Assembly (NCBI RefSeq): GCF_037126465.1
Contig: NC_088201.1
Span: forward strand, 190,242,031 to 190,306,030
DNA length: 64,000 nucleotides
Direction of reading: 5' to 3'
From: Ornithodoros turicata
Lineage: Eukaryota; Arthropoda; Arachnida; Ixodida; Argasidae
Below, one piece after another: positions 62,488 to 64,000 of this stretch. Position numbers and translations under genes: made by a program. The first letter of the stretch is position 1; each line of letters starts with the position of its first letter. Below the pieces are notes generated by a model, which saw nothing but the letters and a program-made list of their open reading frames with translations, searched no databases and was not told where the DNA came from.

Positions 62488-63741
62488 ATGGCAGCCCAAC
62501 ACCGAGCGAACCGTGAGTTCAGTTTTTTCTTGGAGGCGGACCGGGATATCCGCATGAGTGATGTGCTACAGAGCATGCTAAAGAATGTCGGAGTTCAGGC
62601 ATCGAGGGGGATTAACCCGTTTGGACACGGTAAATTTGCCATCTCAGTGTGGACGAGGAAGGCGGCGGAGGCCCTAGAAGCCAAAGGGACGTTGGAGGTG
62701 AAGGGACGGAGCTTCACGTTGGTTCCTTGCGAAAGGAACACCAAGACAATTTCACTGCATTTTCTGCCAGTTGAAGTGCCTGATGAGGAAGTAGAAGCTG
62801 AATTTAGGAAGTTTGGCCAAGTAATAACGGTGAAGAGGGATTATTTCCAAGAGGCGCCAACAATTGAACGGGGCAGCCGACGTGTCGTCATGATCATGGA
62901 CCGAGAGGTCCCAAATTTCGTGGTCATCGATGGTTTCCAAACCATGTGCGTATACGCCGGGATGCGCAAGACATGCCGTCGTTGCGGGCAGGCTGGGCAT
63001 TTTTCCTTCAATTGCAGGACGGAGTACTGTGGGAGGTGCAGTGAATATGGGCACTTGGCTAGGGAATGCTCGGCGCCATGCAAAAAGTGCGGGAGTGATC
63101 ATGCAACGTCGGCCTGCACGATGGAGTCGTATGCCAGCGTGACAGGTCAACAGGAGAAGACGGTGGAGATTATCGAAGACGCCATGGTGACTGATGTTGC
63201 CGTGGATGGAGGCAAGGTATTAGACTGGACAGAGGCAGCGGCGGAGAGCTCTACACAGGATGTGGCTCATGCTCATGTGGAAGAGGAAGCCACTCAGGCT
63301 AATGTGGAAGAGGAAGCGGCTCAAGCTAATGAGGTAGCGAAGAAGAGCCAGCCTCTTGATGTTGTGAGTCGGGAGGGCTCGTTGAAAGCCGTGCCCGAGG
63401 AGGTGGGCGTCGATGCTAGCAGCGATGCAACTAAGAAGGATGACCAGGTCAGGGACACGCTAGAATCGCAGGACAGCTCGTCTGCGAAATCAACAACGGG
63501 GGACCAGGTGGCAGTCAACATCGCTCAGGATGATGTGGGAAGTCAGGACTCTGAGATGGTCGACACTGAGGGCAAGGGCGAGTTCTCTGGCTTAATAGCC
63601 GGTGTCAAGAGACCGCTTTCGTCTACAACAGCGTCCTCATCTGAAGGGGACTTGAAAGGGGCTCACGTGCTCCCGGGACGGTTGGGCTCTCTTCCGCAGC
63701 GAGGTAGAGGCGCCAGCAAGAAAACCAAAAATGTCAAGTGA
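62488..63741 (+). CDS. LINE 3 ORF1: RNA-binding protein with three zinc knuckles
   Basis: Predicted 417-aa nucleic-acid-binding protein of the retrotransposon RNP. The start at 62488 is the first in-frame ATG, in a good context (GAAGATGG); an open stretch upstream to 62386 has no ATG. An RRM-like segment spans about residues 85-155 (KTISLHFLPVEVPDE, FGQVITV). Knuckles are C163-C166-H171-C176, C181-C184-H189-C194 and C198-C201-H205-C210, the third again with the short x3 spacing. Residues about 261-285 hold two VEEEA repeats in an acidic, Ala-rich tail, and the C-terminus is basic (SLPQRGRGASKKTKNVK). The order matches LINE 1 ORF1, including GM(R)K and CRRCG before the knuckles and (Y)ASV after them. 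Confidence 0.9.
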   Translation: MAAQHRANREFSFFLEADRDIRMSDVLQSMLKNVGVQASRGINPFGHGKFAISVWTRKAAEALEAKGTLEVKGRSFTLVPCERNTKTISLHFLPVEVPDEEVEAEFRKFGQVITVKRDYFQEAPTIERGSRRVVMIMDREVPNFVVIDGFQTMCVYAGMRKTCRRCGQAGHFSFNCRTEYCGRCSEYGHLARECSAPCKKCGSDHATSACTMESYASVTGQQEKTVEIIEDAMVTDVAVDGGKVLDWTEAAAESSTQDVAHAHVEEEATQANVEEEAAQANEVAKKSQPLDVVSREGSLKAVPEEVGVDASSDATKKDDQVRDTLESQDSSSAKSTTGDQVAVNIAQDDVGSQDSEMVDTEGKGEFSGLIAGVKRPLSSTTASSSEGDLKGAHVLPGRLGSLPQRGRGASKKTKNVK

Positions 63742-63803
63742 CTTTCAAGACCACAATACGGTCGTCGGTGAGAGAAAATGTGTTTCTTTCCATTGTTGTT
63801 GTC

Positions 63804-64000
63804 ATGTCTGTGCTTAGACTAGCAACACTGAATGTCCGGGGGTTGAGGATGCAGAAAAAGCAACAATTGCTGAGGTCTGTGATGCAGAAACTGGACGTTC
63901 ATGTTCTGTGTTTACAAGAAACACATTTCTTTTGTCTTGGGGACGTTAAAAATTTTGAAAGAAACACCGGTCTTTTTGCGGTCCATAGTTTTGGAGCGTG
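63804..64000 (+). CDS. LINE 3 ORF2, N-terminal part of the endonuclease (partial)
   Basis: An ATG at 63804 opens a frame that reads to the window end without a stop. It encodes RLATLNVRGL (the Asn of the first APE-endonuclease motif), then VLCLQETHF with the catalytic Glu, and ends near FAVHSFGA. The same motifs begin LINE 1 ORF2 (STLNVRG and LQETHF). The gap to ORF1 is 62 bp. Only about 65 codons are visible, so integrity of the rest is unknown. Confidence 0.85.
   Translation, partial: MSVLRLATLNVRGLRMQKKQQLLRSVMQKLDVHVLCLQETHFFCLGDVKNFERNTGLFAVHSFGA

Larger units (their letters stand above)
62358..64000 (+). mobile_element. LINE 3: 5' part of an L1/Tx1-type element in a U5 gene
   Basis: A third LINE enters U5 loop I in the same orientation. 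Visible are a 130-bp 5' leader, a complete ORF1, a 62-bp gap and the first 65 codons of ORF2; the rest lies beyond the window. No frameshift or internal stop is seen. Its ORF1 is well diverged from that of LINE 1, so it is another lineage. The 5' junction has three tandem copies of an 8-bp word, typical of untidy 5' joining in target-primed reverse transcription. Confidence 0.88.

Overview
The window is animal nuclear DNA that is almost entirely repetitive; I see no ordinary host protein-coding gene. The best landmark is a tandem array of U5 spliceosomal RNA genes. Each 308-bp unit carries the invariant U5 loop I (GCCTTTTAC), an Sm site (AATTTTTGA) and a 3' hairpin. Two-ORF retrotransposons of the L1/Tx1 type are inserted in that array. 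A metazoan is clear. An arthropod, perhaps a tick or other chelicerate, is a guess I cannot test here.

Region 1 (1-50688) is a composite satellite of 48 anchor-to-anchor monomers of about 0.9-1.25 kb. Each monomer joins a conserved single-copy-like core (about 650 bp) to a minisatellite built from 10-bp words in a 30-bp consensus. Monomer lengths mostly fall in 10-bp steps (886, 926, 956, 966, 976, 1116, 1146, 1156, 1176, 1266). The left part is organised into a 7-monomer higher-order repeat of 7181 bp, with full or partial copies at 852, 8033, 15002 and 22183. Four diverged, indel-rich monomers (11048-15001) interrupt it. From about 29050 to the end of the array the monomers are shuffled mosaics. 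A patch in the core resembles U1 snRNA.

Region 2 (50689-51366) is a scrambled boundary: two U5 repeat units broken in loop I by an unidentified GC-rich insert of about 180 bp.

Region 3 (51367-62357) holds two LINE copies separated by broken U5 units, then seven complete U5 genes (60155-62128). LINE 1 (51367-56379) keeps an intact-looking ORF1 with an RRM-like fold and three zinc knuckles; its ORF2 (endonuclease plus reverse transcriptase) has two frameshifts. LINE 2 (56631-59929) is 5'-truncated inside the endonuclease, has one 8-nt lesion and is flanked by the 9-bp direct repeat TTCGCCTTT.

Region 4 (62358-64000) is the 5' end of a third LINE, entered from U5 loop I, with an open ORF1 and the start of ORF2; it runs off the window.

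The main result is that at least three clearly different LINE lineages, plus one short insert, enter U5 snRNA genes at loop I in the same orientation. The simplest reading is a group of retrotransposons that targets U5 snRNA genes. L1/Tx1-type families specific for 5S rRNA and U2 snRNA genes are known to me; I do not recall a U5-specific one.
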